Source: Megalopta genalis
Lineage: Eukaryota; Arthropoda; Insecta; Hymenoptera; Halictidae
Assembly: GCF_051020955.1 (NCBI RefSeq)
Contig: NW_027476478.1
Location: 151,209 to 215,208 of the forward strand
DNA length: 64,000 nt
Reading direction: 5' to 3'
Part shown: positions 53,356-64,000 of the stretch, piece by piece
How the letters are laid out: each line of letters opens with the position of its first letter
Numbering within the stretch: the first letter of the stretch is position 1
Position numbers and translations under genes: made by a program
The notes under the pieces: model-generated
What the model saw: only the letters and a program-made list of their open reading frames with translations
Database searches by the model: none
Told to the model about the DNA's origin: nothing

Positions 53356-55004
53356 GACGAAACAAACGAAATAGTTTCTAATCTATGCTAAACACTTGAT
53401 TTGGCAGCAAATCAATGCGATGTAGAAGGTTTAGCTTCAAATCCATGCGAAACCAATGATTTAGTTTCAGATACTTATCGATATAAGTGATATAGCTTCA
53501 AATGCAGGGGAAACAAACGAGCTAGCTTCAAATCCATGCAAAACACACGATTAAGCTTCAAATCAATGCTATGTGGAAGGTTTAGCTTCAAATCCATGCG
53601 ACACAAATGATTTAGCATCAGATTCTTGCGATATAAGTGCTACAGCTTCAAATGCAGACGAAATAAATGAGTTAGATTCCAATCCAAGCGAATCACATGA
53701 TTTAGCCTCAAATCAATGCGATGTAGAAGGTTTAGCTTCAAATCCATGCGAAACAAATGATTTAGCTTCAGATACTTGCGATATAAGTGTCATAGCTTCA
53801 AATGCAGACGAAACAAACGAGTTAGCTTCAAATCCATGCCGAACAAATGATTTAGCTGCAAATAAATGCAATGTACAAGATATAGCTTCAAATCGAAGCG
53901 AAACAATTGATTTAGGTTCAGATACATGCGATATAAATGATATAGCTTCAAATGCAGGCGAAACATACGCGTTAGCTTCAAATCCATGCGAAACAAATAA
54001 TTTAGCTTCAGATTCTTGCGATATAAGTGTTATAACATCAAATACAGACGAAACAAACGAGTTAGCTTCATATCCAAGCGAAACACACGATTTAGATTCA
54101 AATCGAAGCGATGTAGATGGTATAGCTTCAAATCGAATCGAAGCAAATGATTTAGCATCAGATACTTGCGAAATAAGTGATATAGCTTCAAATGCAGGGG
54201 AAACAAACGAGTTAGCTTCAAATCCATGCAAAACACATGAGTCAGCAGCAAATCAATACGATTTAGAAGGTTTAGCTTCAAATCCATGCGAAACCAATGA
54301 TTTAGCTTCAGATACTAATCGATATAAGTGATATAGCGTCAAATGCAGGGGAAACAAACGAGTTAGCTTCAAATCCATGCAAAATACATGATTTAGCTTC
54401 AAATCAATTCGAAGAAGAAGGGTTAGCTTCAAACTTATGCGAAACAAATGATTTAGCTTCAAACACTTGGGATATAAGTCATATAGCTTCAAATGCAGAC
54501 GAACCAAACGGGTTAGTTTAAAAATCCATGCGATACACAAGATTTAGCTTCAAATCAATGCGATGTAGAAGGTTTAGCTTCAAATCCATGCGACGCAAAT
54601 GATTTAGCATTAGATAATTGCGATATAAGTGATATAGATTCAATTGTTGGGGAAACAAACGAGTTAGCTTCAAATCCAAGCAAAACACATGATTCAGCAG
54701 CAAATCAATACGACTTAGAAGGTTTAGCTTCAAATCCATGCGAAACCAATGATTTAGCTTCAGATACTAATCGATATAAGTGATATAGATTCAACTGCAG
54801 GCCAAACAAACGAGTTAGCTTCAAATCCAGGCGAAACAAATGATTTAGCTTCAAACACTTGGGATATAAGTGATATAGCTTCAAATGCAGACGAAACAAA
54901 CGAGTTAGCTTCAAATCCATGCGAAACACATGATTAAACTGAAAATCAATGCGATGTAGAAGGTTTAGCTACAAAGCCATGCGAAACCAATGATTAAGCT
55001 TCAG

Positions 55005-55912
55005 ATACTTGCGATATAAGTGACATAGCTTCAAATGCAGACGAAACAAACGAGATAGTTTCAAATCTATGCGAAGCACTTGATTTGGCAGCAAATCAAT
55101 GCGATGTAGTAGGTTTAGCTTCAAATCCATGCGAAACCAATGATTTAGTTTCAGATACTTATCGATATAAGTGATATAGCTTCAAATGCAGGGGAAACAA
55201 ACGAGCTAGCTTCAAATCCATGCAAAACTCATGATTAAGCTTCAAATCAATGCTATGTGGAAGGTTTAGCTTCAAATCCATGCGACACAAATGATTTAGC
55301 ATCAGATTCTTGCGATATAAGTGCTACAGCTTCATATGCAGACGAAATAGATGAGTTAGATTCTAATCCAAGCGAAACAAATAATTTAGCTTCAGATTCT
55401 TGCGATATAAGTGTTATAACATCAAATACAGACGAAACAAACGAGTTAGCTTCATATCCAAGCGAAACACACGATTTAGCTTCAAATCGATGCGATGTAG
55501 ATGGTATAGCTTCAAATCGAATCGAAGCAAATGATTTAGCATCAGATACTTGCGATATAAGTGATATAGCTTCAAATGCAGGGGAAACAAACGAGTTAGC
55601 TTCAAATCCATGCAAAACACATGATTCAGCAGCAAATCAATACGATTTAGAAGGATAAGCTTCAAATCTATGCGAAACCAATGATTTAGCTTCAGATACT
55701 AATCGATATAAGTCATATAGCTTCAAATGCAGACGAACCAAACGGGTTAGTTTAAAAATCCATGCGATACACAAGATTTAGCTTCAAATCAATGCGATGT
55801 AGAAGGTTTAGCTTCAAATCCATGCGACGCAAATGATTTAGCATTAGATAATTGCGATATAAGTGATATAGCTTCAATTGTTGGGGAAACAAACGAGTTA
55901 GCTTCAAATCCA
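55005..55912 (+). repeat. 2.4-kb repeat module, copy 1
   Basis: This matches 57407-58314 at an offset of 2402 bp. Compared with 53340-54320, both copies lack about 300 bp (two pentamers) that lies at about 53695-53995 there, so the deletion preceded this duplication. Confidence 0.8.
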
Positions 55913-57406
55913 AGCGAATCACATGATTTAGCTTCAGATAATTGCGATATTAGTAATATAGCTTCAAATGCAGGGGAAACAAACGAGTTAGCTTCAAATC
56001 CATGCGAAACAAATGAATTAGTTCTAACATTTGGGATATAAGTGATATAGCTTCAAATGCGGACGAAACAAACGAGTCAGCTTCAAATCAATGCCAAAGT
56101 AGAAGGTTTAGCTTCAAATCCATGCGAAACAAATGATTTAGAATATGATACTTGCGACATAAGGGATATAGTTTCAAATTCAGGGAATACAAACGAGTTA
56201 GATTCAAATCCATGCGAAACACATGATTTAGCTTAAAATCAATGCGAAGTAGAAGGCTGAGCTTCAAATCCATGCGGAACAAATGATTTAGCTTCAAATG
56301 CTTGCGATATAAGTGATATAGATTCAACTGCAGACAAAACAAACGAGCTAGCTTCACATCCAAGCGAAACAAATGATTTAGCTTCAAATCAATTCGAAGT
56401 AGAAGGCTTAGCTTCAAATCGATGCGGAACAAATGATTTTGCTTCAAATACTTGCGATATAAGTGATATAGATTCAACTGCAGGCCAAACAAACGAGTTA
56501 GCTTCAAATCCATGCGAAATAAATGACTTAGCATCAGATACTTGCGATATAAGTGATATAGCTTCAAATCCAGGGGAAACAAACGAGTTAGCTTCAAATC
56601 CATGCAAAACACATGATTTAACATCAAATCAATGCGATGTAGAAGGTTTAGCTTCCAATCCATGCGAAACAAATGATTTAGCTTCAGATACTTGCGATAT
56701 AAGTGATATAGCATCAAATGCAGGCGAAACGAACGAGTTAGCTGCAAATCCATGCGAAACACATGATATAGCTGCAAATCAAAGCGATGTTGAAGGTTTA
56801 GCTTCAAATCCATGCGAAACAAATGATTTAGCTTCAGATACTAGCGATATATGTGATATTGCTTTAAGTGCAGACGAAACAAACGAGTAAGATTCAAATC
56901 CATGCAGAACACATAATTTAGCTGCAAATCAATGCGATGTAGAAGGTATAGCTTCAAGTCAAAGCGAAACACATGATTTAGCACATGAACTTGCGATATA
57001 AGTGATATAGCTTCAAATGCAGGGGAAACAAACGAGTTAGCTTCAAATGCATGCAAAACACATGATTTAGCTTCAAATCAATGCGATGTAGATCGTTTAG
57101 CTTTAAATCCAAGCGAAACAAATGATGTAGCTTCAGATACTAGCGATATATGTGATATTACTTTAAGTGCAGACGAAACAAACGAGTTAGCTTCAAATCC
57201 ATGCGGAACACATGATTTAGCTTAAAATTCATGCGATTTAGATGGTTTAGCTTCAAATCCATGCGAAACAAATGATAGAGCTGCAAACACTTGGGATATG
57301 TGTGATATAGCTTCAGCTGTATGCGAAACAAACGAGTTAGCTTCAAGTCCATGCGATGTAGAAGGTTTAGCTTCAAATCCATACGAAACAAATGATTTAG
57401 CTTCAG

Positions 57407-58314
57407 ATACTTGCGATATAAGTGACATAGCTTCAAATGCAGACGAAACAAACGAGATAGTTTCAAATCTATGCGAAGCACTTGATTTGGCAGGAAATCA
57501 ATGCGATGTAGAAGGTTTAGCTTCAAATCCATGCGAAACCAATGATTTAGTTTCAGATACTTATCGATATAAGTGATATAGCTTCAAATGCAGGGGAAAC
57601 AAACGAGCTAGCTTCAAATCCATGCAAAACACATGATTAAGCTTCAAATCAATGCTATGTGGAAGGTTTAGCTTCAAATCCATGCGACACAAATGATTTA
57701 GCATCAGATTCTTGCGATATAAGTGCTACAGCTTCATATGCAGACGAAATAGATGAGTTAGATTCTAATCCAAGCGAAACAAATAATTTAGCTTCAGATT
57801 CTTGCGATATAAGTGTTATAACATCAAATACAGACGAAACAAACGAGTTAGCTTCATATCCAAGCGAAACACACGATTTAGCTTCAAATCGATGCGATGT
57901 AGATGGTATAGCTTCAAATCGAATCGAACCAAATGATTTAGCATCAGATACTTGCGATATAAGTGATATAGCTTCAAATGCAGGGGAAACAAACGAGTTA
58001 GCTTCAAATCCATGCAAAACACATGATTCAGCAGCAAATCAATACGATTTAGAAGGTTTAGCTTCAAATCCATGCGAAACCAATGATTTAGCTTCAGATA
58101 CTAATCGATATAAGTCATATAGCTTCAAATGCAGACGAACCAAACGGGTTAGTTTAAAAATCCATGCGATACACAAGATTTAGCTTCAAATCAATGCGAT
58201 GTAGAAGGTTTAGCTTCAAATCCATGCGACGCAAATGATTTAGCATTAGATAATTGCGATATAAGTGATATAGCTTCAATTGTTGGGGAAACAAACGAGT
58301 TAGCTTCAAATCCA
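57407..58314 (+). repeat. 2.4-kb repeat module, copy 2
   Basis: Partner of 55005-55912, with scattered changes such as atcgaaccaaatg near 57923 against atcgaagcaaatg. It then continues into monomers with tcaatacgagttag, which copy 1 lacks. Confidence 0.8.
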
Positions 58315-61300
58315 AGCAAAACACATGATTCAGCAGCAAATCAATACGAGTTAGAAGGTTTAGCTTCAAATCCATGCAACACATATGACATAGCATCAGA
58401 TACATGCGATATAAGTGATATAGCTTCAAATGCAGGAAAAACAAACGAGATTGCTTCAAATCCATGCGCCACAAATGATTTAGCTTCAAATCAATTGCGA
58501 AGGTGAAGGCTAAGATTCAAATCCAAGCGAATCACATGATTTAGCTTCAGATAATTGCGATATTAGTAATATAGCTTCAAATGCAGGGGAAACAAACGAG
58601 TTAGCTTCAAATCCATGCGAAACAAATGAATTAGCTTCAAACATTTGGGATATAAGTGATATAGCTTCAAATGCGGACGAAACAAACGAGTCAGCTTCAA
58701 ATCAATGCCAAAGTAGAAGGTTTAGCTTCAAATCCATGCGAAACAAATGATTTAGAATATGATACTTGCGACATAAGGGATATAGTTTCAAATTCAGGGA
58801 ATACAAACGAGTTAGATTCAAATCCATGCGAAACACATGATTTAGCTTAAAATCAATGCGAAGTAGAAGGCTGAGCTTCAAATCCATGCGGAACAAATGA
58901 TTTAGCTTCAAATGCTTGCGATATAAGTGATATAGATTCAACTGCAGACAAAACAAACGAGATAGCTTCAACTCCATGCGACACACATGATTAAGCTTCA
59001 AATCAATGCGATGTAGAAGGTATAGCTTCAAGTCAAAGCGAAACACATGATTTAGCACATGAACTTGCGATATAAGTGATATAGCTTCAAATGCAGGGGA
59101 AACAAACGAGTTAGCTTCAAATGCATGCAAAACACATGATTTAGCTTCAAATCAATGCGATGTAGATCGTTTAGCTTTAAATCCAAGCGAAACAAATGAT
59201 GTAGCTTCACACATTTGGGATATAAGTGATATAGCTTCAAATGCAGACGAAACAAACGAGCTAGCTTCACATCCAAGCGAAACAAATGATTTAGCTTCAA
59301 ATCAATTCGAAGTAGAAGGCTTAGCTTCAAATCGATGCGGAACAAATGATTTTGCTTCAAATACTTGCGATATAAGTGATATAGATTCAACTGCAGGCCA
59401 AACAAACGAGTTAGCTTCAAATCCATGCGAAATAAATGACTTAGCATCAGATACTTGCGATATAAGTGATATAGCTGCAAATCCAGGGGAAACAAACGAG
59501 TTAGCTTCAAATCCATGCAAAACACATGATTTAACATCAAATCAATGCGATGCAGAAGGTTTAGCTTCCAATCCATGCGAAACAAATGATTTAGCTTCAG
59601 ATACTTGCGATATAAGTGATATAGCATCAAATGCAGGCGAAACGAACGAGTTAGCTGCAAATCCATGCGAAACACATGATATAGCTGCAAATCAAAGCGA
59701 TGTTGAAGGTTTAGCTTCAAATCCATGCGAAACAAATGATTTAGCTTCAGATACTAGCGATATATGTGATATTGCTTTAAGTGCAGACGAAACAAACGAG
59801 TTAGCTTCAAATCCATGCGGAACACATGATTTAGCTTAAAATTCATGCTATTTAGTTGGTTTAGCTTCAAATCCATGCGAAACAAATGATAGAGCTGCAA
59901 TCACTTGGGATATGGGTGATATAGTTTCAGCTGCATGCGAAACAAGCGAGTTAGCTTCAAGTCCATGCGATGTATAAGGTTTAGCTTCAAATCCAAGCTA
60001 AACAAATGATTTAGTTTCAGATACTTGCGATATAAGTGATATACCTCCAAATGCAGACGAAACAAACGAGTTAGTTTCAAATCCATGCGAAACAAATGAT
60101 TTAGCTTCAAACACTTGCGATATAACTGATATAGCTTCAAATGCAGACGAAACAAACGAGTTAGTTCAAATCCTTGCAAAAAACATCATTTAGATGCAAA
60201 GCAATGCGATGTAGAAGGTTTAGCTTCAAATCCATGCGAAACAAATGATTTAGTATCAGATACTTGCGATATAAATGATATAGCTTCAAATGCAGGGGAT
60301 AGAAACGAATTAGCTTCAAATCCATGTGAAACACATGATTAAGCTTCAAATCAATGCGATGTAGAAGGTTTAGATACAAATCCATGCGAAACAAATGATT
60401 TAGCATCAAACACTCGGGATATAAGTGATATAGCTTCAAATGCAGACGAATCAAACGAGTTAGCTTCAAAATGCATGCGATACACATGATTTAGCTTCAA
60501 ATCAATGCGAAGTAGAAGGCTTAGCTTCAAATCCATGCGGAACAAATGATTTATTTTCAGATAAATGCGTTATAAGCGATATACGTTCAAATGCAGACGA
60601 AACAAACGAGCTGGCTTCAACTCCATGCGACACACATGATTAAGCTTCAAATCAATGCGATGTAGAAGGCTTAGCTTCAAATCCATGCGGAACAAATGAT
60701 TTAGCTTCAAATGCTTGCGATATAACTGATATAGCTTCAAATGCAGGCGAAACAAACGCGTAAGATTCAAATCCATGCGAAACACATAATTTAGCTGCAA
60801 ATCAATGCGATGTAGAAGGTATAGCTTCAAGTCAAAGCGAAACACATGATTTAGCACATGAACTTGCGATATAAGTGATATAGCTTCAAATGCAGGGGAA
60901 ACGAACGAGTTAGCTTCAAATGCATGCAAAACACATGATTTAGCTTCAAATCAATGCGATGTAGATCGTTTAGCTTTAAATCCAAGCGAAACAAATGATG
61001 TAGCTTCACACACTTGGGATATAAGTGATATAGCTTCAAATGCAGACGAAACAAACGAGCTAGCTTCACATCCAAGCGAAACAAATGATTTAGCTTCAAA
61101 TCAATTCGAAGTAGAAGGCTTAGCTTCAAATCGATGCGGAACAAATGATTTTGCTTCAAATACTTGCGATATAAGTGATATAGATTCAACTGCAGGCCAA
61201 ACAAACGAGTTAGCTTCAAATCCAGGCGAAATAAATGACTTAGCATCAGATACTTGCGATATAAGTGATATAGCATCAAATGCAGGCGAAACGAACGAGT

Positions 61301-61895
61301 TAGCTGCAAATCCATGCGAAACACATGATGTAGCTGCAAATCAAAGCGATGTTGAAGGTTTAGCTTCAAATCCATGCGAAACAAATGATTTAGCTTCAGA
61401 TACTAGCGATATATGTGATATTACTTTAAGTGCAGACGAAACAAACGAGTTAGCTTCAAATCCATGCGGAACACATGATTTAGCTTAAAATTCATGCGAT
61501 TTAGATGGATTAGCTTCAAATCCATGCGAAACAAATGATAGAGCTGCAAACACTTGGGATATGTGTGATATAGCTTCAGCTGTATGCGAAACAAACGAGT
61601 TAGCTTCAAGTCCATGCGATGTAGAAGGTTTAGCTTCAAATCCATGCGAAACAAATGATTTAGCTTCAGATACTTGCGATATAAGTGATATAGCATCAAA
61701 TGCAGACGAATCAAACGAGTTAGCTTCAAATCCATGCGAAACACACGATTTAGCTTCAAATCAATTGCGAATGTGGAGGGTAAGCTTCAAATCCAAACGA
61801 ATCACATGATTTAGATTCAGATAATTGCGATATTAGTAATATAGCTTCAAATGCAGGGGAAACAAACGAGTTAGCTTCAAATCGATGAATTAGTT

Positions 61896-61960
61896 ACAAT
61901 ACTTGCGATATACATGTATACTAGTATTGTATACATGTATACAATACCTATCTATTAAGT
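61896..61960. other. Second inversion junction: short non-monomeric stretch with nested palindromes
   Basis: The plus-strand array decays here: 61896-61917 still resembles a monomer of the gatatacatg subfamily, and from about 61918 to 61960 no monomer fits. The 7-bp motif acaatac occurs at 61896 and 61941, with its reverse complement gtattgt at 61924, giving three alternating copies. The 12-bp palindrome tatacatgtata lies between each neighbouring pair (61909-61920 and 61930-61941). The right block then starts at 61961 in opposite orientation. Unlike the first junction, the flanking monomers are not mirror images in type. Confidence 0.85.
61924..61947. repeat. Perfect 24-bp palindrome
   Basis: Positions 61924-61947 read the same on both strands: gtattgt, the central atacatgtat, then acaatac. 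The next bases outward (a at 61923, c at 61948) do not pair, so the palindrome ends sharply. It could form a hairpin or bind a dimeric protein, but I see no direct evidence for either. Its inner part matches the tatacatg end of nearby monomers, so it may have formed by fold-back copying. Confidence 0.92.
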
Positions 61961-64000
61961 GAAGCTAAACCATTTGATTCGTTTGGACTTGATGCTAAGC
62001 CTTCTACTTCACATTAATTTGAAGCTAAATCATGTGATTCGCGTGGATTTGATGCTAACTCGATTGTTTCGCATGCAGTTGAAGCTAAATCATGTATATC
62101 ACAAATATTTGAAGCTGAACCATTTGCTTCGCATGGATTTGATGCTAAGCCTTCTACTTCGGATTGATTTGAAGCTAAATCATGTGTTTCGCATGGATTT
62201 GAAACTAACTCGTTGGTTTCGCCTGCATTTGAATCTATATCATTTATATTGCAAGTATTTGAAGCTAAAACATTTGGGTCGCATGGATTTTGAACCTAAC
62301 TCGTTTGATTCGTCTGCATTTGAAGCTATATCACTTATATGCCAAGTGTTTGGCATATAACCTTCTACATCGTATTGATTTGAAGCTAAATCATGTGGTT
62401 CGCGTGGATTTGAAGCTAAACCTTCTACATCGCATGGATTTGAAGCTAACTCGTCTGATTCGTCTGCATTTGAAGCTATATCACATATATCGCAAGTATC
62501 TGAAGCTAAATCATTGGTTTCGCATGGATTAGAAGTTAAACCTTCTACATCGGATTGATTTGCTGCTAAATCATGTGTTTCGCTTGGATTTGAAGCTAAC
62601 TCGTTTGTTTCCCCTGCATTTTAAGCTATATCACTTATAACGCAAGTATCTGATGCTCAATCATTTGTTTCGCATGGATTTGAAGCTAAGCCGTCTACTT
62701 CGTATCGATTTGAAGCTAAATGATATGTATCGCATGGATTTTGAACCTACCCCGTTCGATTCGTCTGCATTTGCAGCTATATTACTTATACCCAAGTGTT
62801 TGAAGCTAAATCATGTGTTTCGCTTGGATTTGAAGCTAGCTCGTTCGTTTCGCCTGCATTTGATGCTATATCACTTATATCCTAAGTGTTTGAAGCTAAA
62901 TCATATGTTTCGCTTGGATTTGAAGCAAAACCTGCTACATCGCATTTATTTGAAGCTCAATCATTTGTTTCGCATGGATTTGAAGCTAAACAATCTACAC
63001 CGCGTAGATTTGAACCTAAATCATTTGTTTCGCATGGATTTGAAGCTAAATCTTCCACACCGCATAAATTTGAATCTAAATCATGTGTTTCGCTTGGATT
63101 TGAAGCTAACCTTCTACATCGCATTGATTTGAAGCTATATCATGTGTTTTGCATGGACTTGATGCTAACTCCTTTGTTTCCCCTGCATTTGAAGCTATAT
63201 CAGTCATATCGCAAGTGTCTGTTGCTAAATCGTTTGTTTCGCCTGCATTTGAAGCTACACCACTTATATCACGAGTATCTGATGCTAAATCATTTGTTTC
63301 GTCTGCATTTGAAGCTATATCACTTATATCGCATGTATTTGAAGTTTAATCATTTGTTTTGCTTGGATTTAAAGCCAACACATTTGTTTCGCCTGCAATT
63401 TTAGCTACACCATTTATATCGCAGTTATCTGAACCTAAACCATATGTTTCGCATGGATTTGAAACTAAACCTTCTACATAGCATTGATTTGAAGCTTAAT
63501 CATGTGTTTTGTTTGGATATAAAGCTATCTCGTTTGTTTCCCCTGCATTTGAAGCTATATCACTTATAACGCAAGTATCTGATGCACAATCATTTGTTTC
63601 GCATGGATTTGAAGCTAAAACTTCTACATCGCATTGATTTGAAGCTACATCATGTGTTACGCTTGGATTTGGAGGTAACTCGTTTGTTTCTCCTGCATTT
63701 GGAACTATATCACTTATATCGCAAGTATCTGAAGCCTCATCATTTGTGTCGCATGGATTTGTAGCTAAACCTTCTACTTCGCATTAATTTGAAGCTAAAT
63801 CATTTGTTTCGCATGGATTTGGAGGTAACTTGTTTAGTTCTCCTGCATTTGAAGCTATATCACTTATATCGCAAGTAGCTGAAGCTAAATCATTCGTTTC
63901 GCACGGATTTGTAGCTAAACCTTCTACATCGCATTGATTCGAAGCTAAATCATGTGTTTTGCTTGGATTTGAAGCTAACTCGTTTGTTTCCCCTGCATTT
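61961..64000 (-). repeat. Right satellite block: diverged monomer array, minus orientation
   Basis: From gaagctaaacc at 61961 to the window end, 30-bp monomers run in the same orientation as the left block. By eye they carry more private substitutions and small indels than the central block (for example ttacttatacccaag near 62775 and gaagctaaccttctac near 63099). Long near-identical duplications are not obvious. The rare subfamily with atgtatatcacaaat at about 62094 is the reverse complement of monomers at about 21650 in the central block. The array is open at the right edge. No gene is seen. Confidence 0.9.
63665..63964 (-). repeat. Two tandem 150-bp pentamers in the right block
   Basis: The units 63665-63814 and 63815-63964 both begin ggatttggaggtaact, a variant not seen elsewhere in this block, and both contain ggatttgtagctaaacc at the same relative place. 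They differ at several positions. This is the clearest recent duplication in the otherwise diverged right block, and it again uses the 150-bp unit. Confidence 0.8.

Larger units (their letters stand above)
53356..61895 (+). repeat. Field of 2.4-2.9-kb higher-order repeats
   Basis: Markers are the 2-bp-longer monomers gatacttatcgatataag (near 53468, 55157 and 57559) and gatactaatcgatataag (near 54313, 54767, 55695 and 58097). Main matches are 55005-55912 with 57407-58314 (offset 2402), 55914-56260 with about 58524-58870, 56290-56840 with 59203-59753 (offset 2913), and 57158-57400 with 61421-61663 (offset 4263). An earlier and longer relative occupies 53340-54320. The last 150 bp before the junction is more diverged. 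No gene is seen. Confidence 0.8.
11181..61915 (+). repeat. Central satellite block: 50.7-kb monomer array, plus orientation
   Basis: About 1,690 monomers of 30 bp run without a unique insertion. In this orientation monomers carry ttcaaatccatgcgaaac or relatives and end near gatttagc. A clear example pentamer is 11691-11840: Q at 11691, N at 11721, T at 11751, G at 11781, H-like at 11811. The only plus frame without a stop in every monomer reads LASNPCETND and relatives; the other two plus frames are blocked in most monomers by TAG in atttagc and TGA in aatgatt. Two minus frames are open (LKLNHLFRMD-like and FEAKSFVSHG-like). All three are interrupted by scattered stops, and no frame is open across the block. 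Several layers of higher-order repeat are listed separately. Confidence 0.95.

Noticed and set aside
11181..61915. One giant repetitive surface or structural protein gene
   Set aside because: No frame stays open for more than a few hundred codons, all three stop codons occur in the best frame, and the orientation flips twice.
11181..61915. Reassigned stop codon (ciliate-like code) rescuing the plus frame
   Set aside because: TAA, TAG and TGA all interrupt the frame. Reassigning one or two would not open it, and register-shifting monomers would still break it.
61909..61947. Promoter (TATA-like stretches) at the second junction
   Set aside because: AT-rich palindromes contain TATA by chance. 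No gene with a plausible start lies on either side.
61896..61960. Terminal inverted repeats of a transposon
   Set aside because: The palindromes sit in only about 65 bp with no internal sequence, no transposase and no target-site duplication I can identify.
1..64000. Many open reading frames of 60-371 codons on both strands, as candidate genes
   Set aside because: The period is a multiple of three, so an open monomer makes a long open frame by itself. Three of six frames are open, all broken at similar rates, with no consistent start, no recognisable domain and amplified stop codons.
1..64000. CRISPR array
   Set aside because: The period is 30 bp with no unique spacers. All parts of the unit are repeated, with gradual divergence, and no cas-like gene is present.
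1..64000. Pentapeptide-repeat or leucine-rich-repeat protein
   Set aside because: The translated unit is ten residues and fits neither consensus. The regular hydrophobic pattern in the LKLNHLFRMD frame comes from the DNA repeat.
1..64000. Telomeric repeat or rDNA spacer
   Set aside because: No short G-rich telomere motif and no rRNA-like sequence is present. The unit length and composition do not fit.

Overview
The whole 64 kb window is one kind of sequence: a tandem array of a 30-bp monomer, roughly 2,100 copies end to end, running off both edges. I find no conventional gene, RNA gene, CRISPR array, insertion sequence or replication origin. Composition is about 63% A+T. Satellite DNA on this scale, with nested higher-order repeats and whole-block inversions, points to a eukaryotic nuclear genome (heterochromatic, pericentromeric, subtelomeric or sex/B-chromosome type). 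The sequence does not say which organism. CpG has not decayed in the monomers, which suggests little germline CpG methylation and fits many invertebrates and protists better than vertebrates.

The monomers fall into five recurrent types, named here by their only open reading frame in array orientation: Q (LASNQCDVEG), N (LASNPCETND), T (LASDTCDISD), G (IASNAGETNE) and H (LASNPCETHD). They typically follow the order Q-N-T-G-H, giving a 150-bp pentamer. Otherwise near-identical segments often differ by exactly 150 bp, so the pentamer is a real unit of gain and loss. Above it sit larger higher-order repeats of about 1.05, 1.74, 2.0, 2.4, 3.66 and 5.17 kb, some nearly identical between neighbours.

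Layout: the left block (1-11160) has the array orientation on the minus strand. At 11161-11180 the array flips around a 20-bp spacer, with 120-bp arms matching at about 87% in monomer register. The central block (11181 to about 61915) runs on the plus strand for 50.7 kb and divides into a mosaic (11.2-18.7 kb), a 3.66-kb tandem duplication (18.7-25.9 kb), a shuffled mosaic (25.9-40.4 kb), a 1.7-2.1-kb repeat field (40.4-53.4 kb) and a 2.4-2.9-kb repeat field (53.4-61.9 kb). At 61896-61960 it meets a short non-monomeric stretch with nested palindromes, then the array flips back. The right block (61961-64000) is on the minus strand again and looks more diverged.

Many open reading frames of 60-370 codons exist, but they follow from the period being a multiple of three. 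Three of six frames are open in the consensus monomer, all are broken repeatedly, and several stop-bearing monomers have been amplified. I therefore annotate repeats, not proteins. The points most worth a second look are the two inversion junctions, the rigid 30-bp length despite many substitutions, and the layered amplification history.
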